64,000 nucleotides of DNA from Gillisia xinjiangensis (GCF_046298265.1 NZ_JBKAHK010000004.1:1-64000); one strand, 5' to 3'; positions 16,635-25,398 are shown, counted from the stretch's first letter. Program-made: numbers and translations. Notes: a model not told the origin generated them from the letters alone.

Positions 16635-19064
16635 ATGAAGAACACAGCATCCATTAAAAAAACCAAATTCGATGATGTAAGCCGCCAGTTAAAACAACGG
16701 GAGGCTGAACTTTCCCTTATAAACAGCCTGCAGGAGGCTATTGTAGATGGAAGAGGAATGGAGGAGATCTATGACCTGGTAGGTGATCGGATAAGAAACC
16801 TTTTTGATGCTCAGGGTGCTCTGGTATGTACATTTGATTATGAAAAAAAACTGGAAATTTTCCATTATGTATTTGAAGAAGGGAAAACTCATCAAATTGG
16901 TCCAAGGCCCATTGATAAATTACGTCAACGTTTAATTGATAAGGGTGAATTAATCCTAATAAATGAAAATGCCGATGAATTGTGGACCCAACTCACCGGG
17001 GAAGCCCCCACGGTGATTCCGGGAACTTTAATGACCAAATCGGCTCTATATGTTCCCATGGCGGTCGGGAAGACTGTACGGGGCTACCTTAGCCTTCAAA
17101 ATGTTGACCGGGAAAATGCATTTAGCGATTCAGATGTTCAACTGCTGAGTACTCTTGCCAACAGTATGAGTGTGGCTCTTGAAAACGCCCGGCTTTTTAC
17201 AGAAACAGAGCAGCGCAATGCAGAACTCGCAGTAATAAACAGCGTTCAGCAGGGGTTAGTAGCCGAAATGGATATGCAGGGGATCTATGACCTTGTTGGG
17301 GATCGCATCCGGGATTTGTTCGATGCACAGGTAACCGGTATTATAACATTTGATCATAACCATAAAACAGAAATATTCCACTATATATTTGAAGACGGGA
17401 AACGCATTAAGGCCGGGGATCGACCTTACGATAAGGTTCGTGAAAAAATAATTAAGGATCGCCAGATCATGCTTCTTAATGAAAAGGCAGAGGAAGAAAT
17501 CTCAAGAATTAACGGGGAAGTTCATAAACCCGTTGAAGGAACAAGGATTGCAAAGTCGGCCCTATTCGTACCTATGTTAGTAGGTGACACTGTAAGGGGT
17601 TATGTGACACTTCAAAACCTGGACCGTGAAAATGCCTTTAGCGATTCTGATGTGAGGTTGCTTAATACCCTTACCAACAGTATGAGCGTTGCCCTGGAAA
17701 ACGCCAGGCTCTTCAATGAAACTATGCGTTTACTGGCTGAGACTGAACAGAGGGCTACCGAGATGCAAACGGTTAACAGCATAAGCCATGCCCTGGTTTC
17801 CCAGCTGGAAATAAGGGCACTTATTAAATTGATTGGAGACCTTATGCAACAAACGTTTAATGCAGACATTGTTTATCTCGCACATTATGACCGCAAAAGT
17901 AATATCCTTGGCTTTCCTTATATGTACGGAGATGAGGCAAAATCTAGGCCTTTCGGAAATGGTATTACTGAAAAGATCATCATTAACCGGGAACCCCTGC
18001 TTGTTAATCAGGATCTTGAAAAGACCTATGACAGGATTGATGCCGAAAGAAGTGGAAAATGGGTGGAATCATATCTTGGAGTGCCCATTATAGCAGGAAA
18101 TGAGGCCATGGGAGTGATAAGTGTTCAAAGTACAGCTGTCCAAAACAGGTTTACAGATAGTGATCTTAGATTGCTTACCACCATTGCTGCCAATGTTGGG
18201 GTGGCCATGCAAAATGCGGAGGCTTACCAAAAACTCCAGGCAGCAATGACAGATCTTAAAGCAGCTCAGGAGCAACTGGTGCAACAGGAAAAACTTGCTT
18301 CCCTTGGACAACTTACTGCAGGTATTGCCCATGAAATTAAAAATCCGCTAAACTTCGTAAATAATTTTTCAGATTTGAATGTGGAACTTATTGAGGAGAT
18401 CTATGAGGAACTTCAAAAATTGGAAGAGAACAACACGATAAAAGAAATATCGGAAATTCTTGGAGATTTGAGATCCAATTCAAAAAAGATCCATCAGCAT
18501 GGAAAAAGAGCAGATGGTATTGTAAAATCTATGTTACAGCACAGCCGTGGTGGTAGTGGAAAAGTTGAACCTACAGACCTTAATGATCTCATTAGAGAAT
18601 ATGTAAATCTTTCCTTTCACGGCATGAGGGCAGGTAAAAAGGCTATTAATGTTACTATGGATTTGCAGCTCGACGATAGCGTGGGAATGATTCCTCTAAT
18701 TAGTGAAGACTTCAGCAGGGTGATCCTTAACTTATGTAATAATGCATTTGATGCCATGAGGGAGAAGTTCAATGCTCATTCAGGGAATATTGAATACAAT
18801 CCTAAACTTACTGTGAAAACTTTTCTGAAGAAAGAATATGTTGAAATACAGATTAAAGATAATGGAGGTGGTATACCCGATGAATTTAAGGATAAGATCC
18901 TGCAGCCTTTCTTTACCACAAAAAAAGGTACTGAGGGTACAGGACTGGGATTAAGCATCACCAACGACATCATTAAAGCACATAAAGGATTTTTGGATAT
19001 AATTTCAGAAAAAGACAATTACACCAGTTTCAATATTGTAATACCAACCATAATTAAAAATTAA
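16635..19064 (+). CDS. Hybrid-free histidine kinase with three GAF domains
   Basis: An 809-aa soluble kinase with no membrane segment or signal peptide. Residues about 30-190, 200-360 and 380-530 are three GAF domains. The first two are close internal duplicates (both contain the GIYDLVGDRIR / EIYDLVGDRIR block and ENAFSDSDVQLLSTL-type ends). A short coiled coil leads to the HisKA helix LGQLTAGIAHEIKNPLNF with His566. The HATPase has N box NLCNNAFDAM, G1 DNGGGIPDEF, F box QPFFTTKKG and G2 GTGLGLS, all intact. GAF domains suggest a cytosolic small-molecule or redox signal. The stop is 2 bases from a CheY-like gene, which is followed by a receiver-cyclase gene, so the likely output is phosphotransfer to one or both. 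Confidence 0.93.
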   Translation: MKNTASIKKTKFDDVSRQLKQREAELSLINSLQEAIVDGRGMEEIYDLVGDRIRNLFDAQGALVCTFDYEKKLEIFHYVFEEGKTHQIGPRPIDKLRQRLIDKGELILINENADELWTQLTGEAPTVIPGTLMTKSALYVPMAVGKTVRGYLSLQNVDRENAFSDSDVQLLSTLANSMSVALENARLFTETEQRNAELAVINSVQQGLVAEMDMQGIYDLVGDRIRDLFDAQVTGIITFDHNHKTEIFHYIFEDGKRIKAGDRPYDKVREKIIKDRQIMLLNEKAEEEISRINGEVHKPVEGTRIAKSALFVPMLVGDTVRGYVTLQNLDRENAFSDSDVRLLNTLTNSMSVALENARLFNETMRLLAETEQRATEMQTVNSISHALVSQLEIRALIKLIGDLMQQTFNADIVYLAHYDRKSNILGFPYMYGDEAKSRPFGNGITEKIIINREPLLVNQDLEKTYDRIDAERSGKWVESYLGVPIIAGNEAMGVISVQSTAVQNRFTDSDLRLLTTIAANVGVAMQNAEAYQKLQAAMTDLKAAQEQLVQQEKLASLGQLTAGIAHEIKNPLNFVNNFSDLNVELIEEIYEELQKLEENNTIKEISEILGDLRSNSKKIHQHGKRADGIVKSMLQHSRGGSGKVEPTDLNDLIREYVNLSFHGMRAGKKAINVTMDLQLDDSVGMIPLISEDFSRVILNLCNNAFDAMREKFNAHSGNIEYNPKLTVKTFLKKEYVEIQIKDNGGGIPDEFKDKILQPFFTTKKGTEGTGLGLSITNDIIKAHKGFLDIISEKDNYTSFNIVIPTIIKN

Positions 19065-19066
19065 AG

Positions 19067-19441
19067 ATGAAAATACTTATAGTGGATGATGAGAAGGATG
19101 TAGAAATGTTATTCCGTCAAAAATTCAGAAAAGAAGTAAAAAATAATAGTCTGGAACTCCTGTTTGCATTTTCAGGGCAAGAGGCACTAGAACTACTTGA
19201 GCGCGATAATCCGCCCGTTGTAATGTATGTTTTTTCTGATATTAACATGCCAGGAATGACAGGGCTTGAATTACTCAAATTAGTAAAAACACGCTTTCCT
19301 GAAATAAAAGTTAGCATGATATCTGCCTATGGAGATGCCGAAAATTATAATAAAGCAAAGGAATCCGGGGCACAAGAATTTTTTACTAAACCCATAGATT
19401 TTGACTCGCTTAAAAAGGAGATCAACCAGTTAATGAATTAA
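19067..19441 (+). CDS. CheY-like single-domain response regulator
   Basis: A 124-aa receiver domain only. It has the acidic pair in IVDDEKD, phospho-acceptor Asp58 in FSDINMPGMTG, Ser/Thr switch in SMISAYGD, and Lys in FFTKPIDF. It starts 2 bases after the GAF histidine kinase stop and lies 16 bases before the receiver-cyclase gene. The three are thus one operon. With no output domain it may be a phosphate sink or shuttle for the kinase, or it may bind a target directly. Its receiver is clearly similar to that of the next gene (both carry SAYGD and TKPIDF), which suggests that the pair arose by duplication. Confidence 0.93.
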   Translation: MKILIVDDEKDVEMLFRQKFRKEVKNNSLELLFAFSGQEALELLERDNPPVVMYVFSDINMPGMTGLELLKLVKTRFPEIKVSMISAYGDAENYNKAKESGAQEFFTKPIDFDSLKKEINQLMN

Positions 19442-19457
19442 ACAAAAATAATTTACA

Positions 19458-20498
19458 ATGACAAAAATTCTGGTGGTCGATGACGAAGAAGATTTGAAAG
19501 TACTAATAAAGCAGCGCTTCAGACAAAAGATTCGTCAAAATGAATATGAATTCATCTTTGCCGAAAACGGGAGGCATGCTTTAGAACAGTTATTGGAACA
19601 CCCAGATGTAGATATGGTTCTAAGCGATATAAATATGCCTGAAATGGATGGTCTCACCCTTCTCACAAAACTGGCAGAACAAAATTCCCTGTTAAAGTCA
19701 GTGATAGTTTCGGCCTATGGGGATATGGAAAACATTCGTACAGCTATGAATCGCGGAGCTTTTGATTTCACCACCAAACCAATAGACTTTAAAGATCTTG
19801 AAATTACCATTGAAAAAACGATAAGCCATATTGCCGGAATCAAAAAAACCTTGCAGGCAGTCAAGGAAAACAACATCCTGAGAATGTATGTTGATGAAAC
19901 AGTACTCAACTTTATGGGGGGAAAGAAAATGGAAACTTCCCTTTTTGATAATGAAACAGTTGAGGGAACAGTTGCCTTTATAGATATATGCGGCTTCACG
20001 GCTATAAGTGAAAATGAACCTGCAAATAAGGTTGTGGCCATGCTCAACGCCTATTTTGATATAATGGTCAATGAGATTATCAAAGAGGAAGGCACCGTTG
20101 ATAAATTCCTTGGTGATGCTGTTATGGCGTCTTTTAAAGGTGAATTTCATCTTGACCGGGCGATGGATGCCTGCCTGTCTATTAGAAAAGCCATTTATAA
20201 TGCAGACATTACAATAAGTAATAATATTTATAAACCAGAAGTTTCCATTGGCATAAACAGCGGCGAGATGGTATGGGGAAATATAGGTTCGGCCACATTA
20301 AGAAGACTGGATTATACGGTTATTGGTGATGCTGTAAATGTAGCAGCAAGATTACAGGAAGCTGCCAAAAAAGGGCAAATCCTTATTAGCGAGGTCAATT
20401 ATGAAAAAGTGAAAGAATCCTTTTTCTGCAACCGTGTGGCAGAAATTAAAATGAAAAATAAAGAACACCCTCTCACAGTTTATGAGATCCTGAGTTAA
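19458..20498 (+). CDS. Response regulator with class III adenylate cyclase output
   Basis: A 346-aa protein. Residues 1-125 are a receiver domain (VVDDEED, phospho-acceptor Asp57 in LSDINMPEMDG, KPIDF). A helical linker follows, then a class III cyclase (about 165-345). Metal-binding Asp residues are visible in FIDICGFT and KFLGDAVM. The Lys before FLGDAVM and Thr in YTVIGDAVN match the Lys...Thr/Asp type seen in bacterial adenylate cyclases such as CyaC. The likely reaction is ATP to cAMP, switched by phosphorylation from the upstream kinase. It is the second adenylate cyclase in the island, after the large kinase fusion, but the two are from different subfamilies. Confidence 0.92.
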   Translation: MTKILVVDDEEDLKVLIKQRFRQKIRQNEYEFIFAENGRHALEQLLEHPDVDMVLSDINMPEMDGLTLLTKLAEQNSLLKSVIVSAYGDMENIRTAMNRGAFDFTTKPIDFKDLEITIEKTISHIAGIKKTLQAVKENNILRMYVDETVLNFMGGKKMETSLFDNETVEGTVAFIDICGFTAISENEPANKVVAMLNAYFDIMVNEIIKEEGTVDKFLGDAVMASFKGEFHLDRAMDACLSIRKAIYNADITISNNIYKPEVSIGINSGEMVWGNIGSATLRRLDYTVIGDAVNVAARLQEAAKKGQILISEVNYEKVKESFFCNRVAEIKMKNKEHPLTVYEILS

Positions 20499-20560
20499 GA
20501 ATCAACCTGAATGAATATAAGTATGCTTTTAATGCAATCTAAAAGCAATAAGACTTTTTA

Positions 20561-21460
20561 ATGGCAAACCCCAACAGAATAAACTGGCATTCTATTTTTT
20601 CACTACGCTCCATTTTCTCTACCGGGATTGGGGTTCTTTTTGCGGTGGTGGGCCTTCAGGGATTCCTGGTACCAAACAATTTTCTAGATGGCGGTGTTAC
20701 CGGTATTTCCATTCTTTTATTGGGAATAAGTAAGCTTCATATAAGCCTGTTGTTATTGATCTTTAATCTACCTTTTGTAATTATAGGTTTTAAGAAAATT
20801 GGTTACACCTTTGGTATGCAGGCCAGCATTGCTATAGTCCTACTTTCTGCCGGAATGTTTTTTATAGATATCAATGTTTTTACTGAAGATAAGGTACTTA
20901 TAGCACTATTTGGAGGTTTTTTCATAGGACTGGGAATAGGTTTTGTAATAAGAGGTGGGGGGGTGATAGATGGTCTTGAGGTTGTTGCCCTGCACACCGA
21001 GAAAAAATCGGCCTTCACTTCCGCAGAAATTATTTTAACGCTAAACATCCTTATCATTTTAGGAGCCGCTTACCGGTTTGGTATAGAAACAGGAATGTAT
21101 TCTATTCTTGTATATTACACCGCTATGAAAACCACCAATTACGTTGTAGACGGGTTTGAAGAATATACCGCCCTAAATATCATTTCCGGGAATGCAGCTG
21201 CCATCCGGAATGTGATCGTGAATGACTATGGAAAAGGAATCACGGTCTTTAAAGGGGAGCGGGGCTACCTACCGGGGTTTTATGATTATAAAGTCCATTG
21301 TGACATCATTGTGACAGTGGTAACGAGGCTGGAAATACACCGTATAAAAAATTCAATAATTAAGATAGATCCCGAGGCTTTTATCTTTGTTAATAGCATA
21401 AAGGAAGTTAATGGTGGGGTTTTTAAGGAGCACAATAAAGAAGACGTTTCAACCAATTAA
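20561..21460 (+). CDS. YitT-family membrane protein (DUF161/DUF2179), copy 1
   Basis: A 299-aa protein with five to six membrane segments (about 20-210). They carry the repeated glycine-rich motifs of the YitT family: FLDGGVTGISILL, GGFFIGLGIGFVIRGGGVIDGLE, and YSILVYYTAMKT. A cytosolic C-terminal DUF2179 domain (about 215-290; KGITVFKGERGYLPG, VVTRLEIHRIK) follows. Substrate is not established for the family. The gene starts 62 bp after the receiver-cyclase stop, in the same direction. It is followed 10 bp later by a close paralogue, so the two are a tandem duplication and may form a heteromer. Confidence 0.9.
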   Translation: MANPNRINWHSIFSLRSIFSTGIGVLFAVVGLQGFLVPNNFLDGGVTGISILLLGISKLHISLLLLIFNLPFVIIGFKKIGYTFGMQASIAIVLLSAGMFFIDINVFTEDKVLIALFGGFFIGLGIGFVIRGGGVIDGLEVVALHTEKKSAFTSAEIILTLNILIILGAAYRFGIETGMYSILVYYTAMKTTNYVVDGFEEYTALNIISGNAAAIRNVIVNDYGKGITVFKGERGYLPGFYDYKVHCDIIVTVVTRLEIHRIKNSIIKIDPEAFIFVNSIKEVNGGVFKEHNKEDVSTN

Positions 21461-21470
21461 ATTAAAATTT

Positions 21471-22358
21471 ATGAGTAATACTGATCGTATTGACTGGAAA
21501 TCAATTTTTTCTCTCTCTTCAATGATGTATACCATTTTAGGTGTTTTTTCTGCCCTGGTCGCCTTACAGGGATTTATGATACCTAATCATTTTCTGGATG
21601 GCGGTATTACAGGGATCTCCATTTTGGTTGAGGAGGTTTTTCATATCCCCTTCAGCGTGTGCCTTATTCTATTCAATCTTCCTTTTATTTTAATTGGATA
21701 TAAAAAGATTGGAAAAACCTTTAGCGTAAATGCATTTTTAGCTGTCATCCTGCTTGCGGTGCTGATGACCTTTATCTCCTTTCCGCAGATCACTAGTGAT
21801 AAAGTACTCATAGCCGTTTTTGGCGGATTTTTCATTGGTTTAGGCATAGGTCTCGTAATACGTGGTGGCGGGGTAATAGACGGGTTAGAGATCATTGCAC
21901 ATTATACCAATAAGAGAATTGGTTTCTCTACCGGTGAAATTATAATGACTTTTAATACTTTACTTTTCATAGGGGCGGCATTTGAATTTGGCCTTGAAAC
22001 CGCAATGTATTCCATATTGGTTTATTTTACAGCGATGAAAACCTCAGATTATGTAGTTGACGGGTTTGAGGAATTTACCGCATTGACGATAATTTCAAAG
22101 GAATTTGAAACTGTAAAATCTGTAATTGTCAATGATTTTGGGAAAGCAATTACCGTTTATAAAGGAGAAAGAGGTTATCTTCCATCCAGTTTTGAAATAA
22201 AACAGGATTGTGATATTGTGATGACCATTGTTACCAGAATAGAGATACACCGCATTAAAGAAGTAATAAAAGAATTAGACCCCAACGCCTTCTTTTATGT
22301 ACAAAGGATCAAGGAGGTTAAAGGAGGATTAGGTAAACATAATACCAAGCAGCATTGA
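21471..22358 (+). CDS. YitT-family membrane protein (DUF161/DUF2179), copy 2
   Basis: A 295-aa paralogue of the gene upstream. ATG at 21471 (MSNTDRIDWKSIF) is chosen because it aligns with the start of copy 1 (MANPNRINWHSIF). An upstream in-frame start at 21411 would overlap copy 1 by 50 bases. The same motifs are present: FLDGGITGISIL, GGFFIGLGIGLVIRGGGVIDGLE, and a C-terminal DUF2179 domain (KAITVYKGERGYLP, VTRIEIHRIK). The stop codon overlaps the start of the HD-domain gene (TGATG), so translation of the two is likely coupled. Confidence 0.9.
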   Translation: MSNTDRIDWKSIFSLSSMMYTILGVFSALVALQGFMIPNHFLDGGITGISILVEEVFHIPFSVCLILFNLPFILIGYKKIGKTFSVNAFLAVILLAVLMTFISFPQITSDKVLIAVFGGFFIGLGIGLVIRGGGVIDGLEIIAHYTNKRIGFSTGEIIMTFNTLLFIGAAFEFGLETAMYSILVYFTAMKTSDYVVDGFEEFTALTIISKEFETVKSVIVNDFGKAITVYKGERGYLPSSFEIKQDCDIVMTIVTRIEIHRIKEVIKELDPNAFFYVQRIKEVKGGLGKHNTKQH

Positions 22359-22936
22359 TGGAAATTATATTTCAGGATATTTATAAGAAGATCATTGGAA
22401 AACTGGAGCATGAATTACCGGAGGAACTTGCCTATCATAATGCGCACCACACAAAATATGTGGTCGAAAAAGCAATATTGCTGGCCGGCTATGAAAATAT
22501 TACAGGAAAAGAACTAAAACTCATAACGATTGCAGCGCTATATCATGATACCGGTTTTTTAATTGACCATAAAGAACACGAAAATCTTGGATGTCAGATC
22601 GCTTTTCGGGACCTTCAGGGATTATTAAATGCAGATGAACTTGAAAATATATGTGGGATGATCACAGCAACCAAAATTCCGCAAAAACCCAGGAATATCC
22701 ATGAAAAAATAGTTGCAGATTCTGATTTGTTTTACCTTGGAACTACTGATTATAAAAAGTTTAGCAAAAAACTTTATTTAGAATTAAAGCATTTTGATCC
22801 TTCCATTAATGAAGAAAAATGGTTAAAGATACAGGTCAATTTTCTTTCATCTCACAACTACCATACAAAATATGGCAAGGAAGTCCTGGAACCGGTTAAA
22901 AGAAATAATTTAAACGCACTTTTATTAGCTGGGTGA
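22358..22936 (+). CDS. HD-domain metal-dependent phosphohydrolase
   Basis: A 192-aa protein from ATG at 22358; a TTG one codon earlier is also possible. HD-superfamily residues are visible: His27 and His30/31 in AYHNAHHTKYVV, the HD pair His63-Asp64 in AALYHDTGF, and His74 in KEHENLG. The YHN-x2-H opening is shared with several nucleotide phosphohydrolases and class I cyclic nucleotide phosphodiesterases. The overlap with the second YitT gene argues for a shared role. Two adenylate cyclases are encoded in the same island, so hydrolysis of cAMP is a reasonable guess, but other nucleotides are equally possible. It is the last gene before the right att copy. Confidence 0.8.
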   Translation: MEIIFQDIYKKIIGKLEHELPEELAYHNAHHTKYVVEKAILLAGYENITGKELKLITIAALYHDTGFLIDHKEHENLGCQIAFRDLQGLLNADELENICGMITATKIPQKPRNIHEKIVADSDLFYLGTTDYKKFSKKLYLELKHFDPSINEEKWLKIQVNFLSSHNYHTKYGKEVLEPVKRNNLNALLLAG

Positions 22937-23205
22937 GTTAAAAACAAAAATTGTGTTAATCCCAAATTTCAATTTCCCCCAAGCCAAAGATTATTTTAAA
23001 ATCCTTAGTGTCCGGTAGAAATAGATTTAGATTAAATGGCTTATTGCGCTCAAGCCAGCATTCACGGGGCTGAGTCTTGTGGTAAGCTTTTTTTTTATCC
23101 TACCCCAAACTTTGTAACGGTTTATATGAAAACTCGGTAAGCTAATATTTTGTATCTTTATATAGTACAGAGTATCAAACTGCACCAAAACGTTCTATTT
23201 CTATT

Positions 23206-23223
23206 GTGAGTTAATCGTGAGTT
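23206..23223 (+). repeat. Paired GTGAGTT direct repeats near the right island end
   Basis: GTGAGTT occurs twice on an 11-bp period, 62 bp inside the right att copy. It mirrors the GTGAGCT pair at 3539-3556 in sequence, period and orientation. Read as candidate arm-type sites for the island integrase. Confidence 0.5.
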
Positions 23224-23284
23224 CAGGAAATTGGATCTGAGCAAAACCGTATAAATACTGGTGGTTTCAGAGCTTTTTAAGAGT

Positions 23285-23300
23285 CTGCCACCCCGACTTT
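23285..23300 (+). repeat. attR-like site: tRNA-Pro 3'-end fragment
   Basis: Identical over 16 bp to 3421-3436 and in the same orientation, 19,864 bp apart. No tRNA body precedes it. It is followed at once by a nested hairpin (TTAGGTGTCA...ACCTAA, 23301-23332; with TGTCAAATGACA inside) that could be the terminator of the original tRNA gene. Confidence 0.75.
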
Positions 23301-23332
23301 TTAGGTGTCAAATGACATCGAAAAATACCTAA
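23301..23332 (+). terminator. Nested hairpin after the right att copy
   Basis: Outer arms TTAGGT and ACCTAA enclose the perfect dyad TGTCA-AA-TGACA. Its place right after the tRNA-Pro 3' end suggests a leftover tRNA terminator. There is no long T-run directly after it, so the assignment is tentative. Confidence 0.4.
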
Positions 23333-23438
23333 ATTAATGATTTTCAGCGCTTTAATAGAAACTGGTGATCATTTTTTTGTGTTTAATATTATCCTAAATA
23401 TGACCTATTAGGTTACCTTTTTTACCTTAAAAAAACAT

Positions 23439-24431
23439 TTAGTCTTTCACCAGATTCCGGATAGCAATCCACTGCTTTAACATTTCCCGGGAATCGGTTG
23501 CGGGATATCCCAGGACTGTTTGTCCGGCAGCCACATCATTCATCACCCCGGATCCTCCTCCTACTTTCGCACCGCTATGGATCGTGACATGGTCTTTAAT
23601 AGAGGCGCTGCCACCTATAATCACGCCATCGCCCAAAGTAACCGATCCTGCCAAACCACTACTACCGGCCATAATACAGGAACGCCCCAGCACACAATTA
23701 TGAGCGATTTGAACAAGGTTATCTATTTTACAGCCATCGCCTATAATGGTGGAGCTAAACTTTCCACGGTCTACCGTAGAGTTCGCCCCTATTTCAACGC
23801 CGTTGCCAATTACAACATTTCCTATCTGTGGAATTTTAACCAATCCCCTACCATCCTCGCTGGGACGAAAGCCAAACCCATCTGCACCAATGCTAACATT
23901 CAAGTGAAAAATACAATAGTGTCCAATCTCACTGCGTTCGCGAATCACGGTGCCAGACCAAATAACGGTATGATTTCCTATATGGGTTTCATCGAAAACA
24001 GTAACATTGGGATACAAAACCACACCATCCCCCAGCATGACGTCCTTTCCCACATAACAACCTGCCCCAATTTTACACCCGGATCCCATTATAACAGATT
24101 TATGAACCACCGCCGTGGGATGGATGTCTATTTCAAAAACGGGAGGATCAGGAGTATACATTTCCAATATTTTAGCCATAGACAGGTCCACATTTTTTAC
24201 CCTGATAAAAGCACGACCTTCTCCGGGCTCAAAATTTAGGTTTTCAGGTACAATAGCGGCACAGGCTTTGGATTTTTCCCAAAGCTTAATGTATTTCGGA
24301 CTTCCAATAAAAGTAATATGATGATTTTCCGCTTTCTCCAACTGTTCAGGAGCGGTAATTTGATGAGCACAATTCCCGGTTATTTCACCTTCCAAAAGCT
24401 CATTGATCTCTGTTATTGTATATGTTTTCAT
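23439..24431 (-). CDS. lpxD: UDP-3-O-acylglucosamine N-acyltransferase
   Basis: A 330-aa protein of usual LpxD length. The N-terminal uridine-binding domain (1-100) contains HHITFIGSPKYI. It is followed by a left-handed beta-helix of hexapeptide repeats (about 105-290), the LpxD signature IGADGFGF (181-188), and catalytic His244 in QIAHNCVLG. It transfers a 3-hydroxyacyl chain from acyl carrier protein to UDP-3-O-acyl-glucosamine in lipid A synthesis, in the cytosol. It stands alone here, not next to lpxC, fabZ or lpxA. It could therefore be a second copy, as many Flavobacteriaceae carry more than one. It is the first chromosomal gene right of the island and reads toward it. Confidence 0.93.
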   Translation of the reverse strand: MKTYTITEINELLEGEITGNCAHQITAPEQLEKAENHHITFIGSPKYIKLWEKSKACAAIVPENLNFEPGEGRAFIRVKNVDLSMAKILEMYTPDPPVFEIDIHPTAVVHKSVIMGSGCKIGAGCYVGKDVMLGDGVVLYPNVTVFDETHIGNHTVIWSGTVIRERSEIGHYCIFHLNVSIGADGFGFRPSEDGRGLVKIPQIGNVVIGNGVEIGANSTVDRGKFSSTIIGDGCKIDNLVQIAHNCVLGRSCIMAGSSGLAGSVTLGDGVIIGGSASIKDHVTIHSGAKVGGGSGVMNDVAAGQTVLGYPATDSREMLKQWIAIRNLVKD

Positions 24432-24712
24432 TTTTATAATTCTGTATTATATCGAGCTGTTCCGCTTTAACCAACTGTGGTTATTTAAAATCCTGACTAA
24501 GAATACGGTTTTGAAATTACAATCTCGCTATTTAACGCAGTTTATTCATTATTATTTAAGTTTAAGCAGACTAAACACTGAAATACCTTCGGAATATAAT
24601 TTCCTCAATGTATGAATTCTTCCCTATTTCATTATTATCAATAATATAATACTTTAGAAATATTTCTTTTTGAAAACATAAATCTTAAATTAATATTAAA
24701 CTTTTCAGCTAT

Positions 24713-24726
24713 GTAACAATTGTTGC
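24713..24726. promoter_or_regulatory. Dyad operator upstream of the DUF302 gene
   Basis: GTAACAATTGTTGC is almost perfectly self-complementary. It recurs with one change (GTAACAATAGTTGC) at 25355-25368, upstream of the DUF6132-like/rhodanese genes. In both places the TTG in the motif stands where a -33 element would be. This suggests one regulator controls both transcription units. Confidence 0.6.
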
Positions 24727-24790
24727 AGGTTAGAAAATTTTATTGATTAACTTTTATGAACTTTAATTATTAATCCAAAAGAAAACGAAC

Positions 24791-25180
24791 ATGAGTTATT
24801 ATTTTTCCAAAACAGTAGATTATAATTTTGATGAAGCAATTGATAAAATTACAGAAGAATTGAAAAAAGAAGGTTTCGGAATTCTTACTGAAATCGATGT
24901 AAAAGAAACTTTTAAAAAGAAACTGGATGTGGATTTCAGAAAATATAGAATTCTTGGTGCCTGCAATCCCAACATGGCTTATCAGGCCATCCAACATGAA
25001 CCCCGGATAGGAACGATGCTTCCCTGCAACGTGATCGTCCAGGAGCTTGAAAACGGAAAAGTAGAAGTGAGTGCGGTAGATCCGGTTGCTTCCATGATGG
25101 CTGTAGAAAATAATAACCTTGGTGAAGTGGCGAAAGATGTGAGAAACAAGCTCAAAAAAGTCATTGAAAATTTTAAATAA
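24791..25180 (+). CDS. DUF302 domain protein
   Basis: A 129-aa protein that matches DUF302 over its whole length. Features are the N-terminal FDEAIDKITEELKKEGFGIL segment, ILGACNPNMAYQAI in the middle (the conserved Cys is present) and the late block LPCNVIVQE...VSAVDP. It is cytosolic, with no signal peptide. The family is commonly found with rhodaneses and other sulfur or metal-stress genes, and its biochemistry is unknown. Here it is preceded by the same dyad operator as the DUF6132/rhodanese genes downstream and followed by a hairpin terminator. It is thus a separate transcript under probable joint control. Confidence 0.9.
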   Translation: MSYYFSKTVDYNFDEAIDKITEELKKEGFGILTEIDVKETFKKKLDVDFRKYRILGACNPNMAYQAIQHEPRIGTMLPCNVIVQELENGKVEVSAVDPVASMMAVENNNLGEVAKDVRNKLKKVIENFK

Positions 25181-25246
25181 ATAGGAGATAAGTTTATCTG
25201 TTTAAAATTATGGATCATTCATAAGAAATATCCATTAAAAACCAAT

Positions 25247-25292
25247 AACCCGGAATGAGAATTTCTCTGATTTTCATTCTGGGTTCGGTTTT
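25247..25292 (+). terminator. Terminator after the DUF302 gene
   Basis: AACCCGGAATGA pairs with TCATTCTGGGTT (one G-T wobble) across a 15-base loop, followed by GGTTTTAT. Confidence 0.65.
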
Positions 25293-25354
25293 ATAATACC
25301 TTGTCCCAAATATTCTTATCTATCAATCCATTGGTGGAATTAATTTTTTAGTGT

Positions 25355-25398
25355 GTAACAATAGTTGCTGTACGGGAGATATTCAGATAATAAATTTG
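25355..25398 (+). promoter_or_regulatory. Operator plus promoter for the DUF6132/rhodanese genes
   Basis: Operator dyad GTAACAATAGTTGC (25355-25368) contains a TTG (25365-25367). TAAATTTG (25391-25398) fits the flavobacterial -7 element TAnnTTTG, 23 bp downstream. The dyad overlapping the -33 position would suit either a repressor or a class II activator. Translation cannot start inside this site, so the ATG at 25417 is preferred for the next gene. Confidence 0.6.

Noticed and set aside
3653..22936. Island as a prophage or a conjugative element
   Set aside because: No capsid, tail, terminase, relaxase or type IV secretion gene is present; it is only an integrase-type genomic island.
23520..24239. 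239-codon frame on the + strand
   Set aside because: It is antisense to lpxD, whose protein is unmistakable; the frame has no family features.
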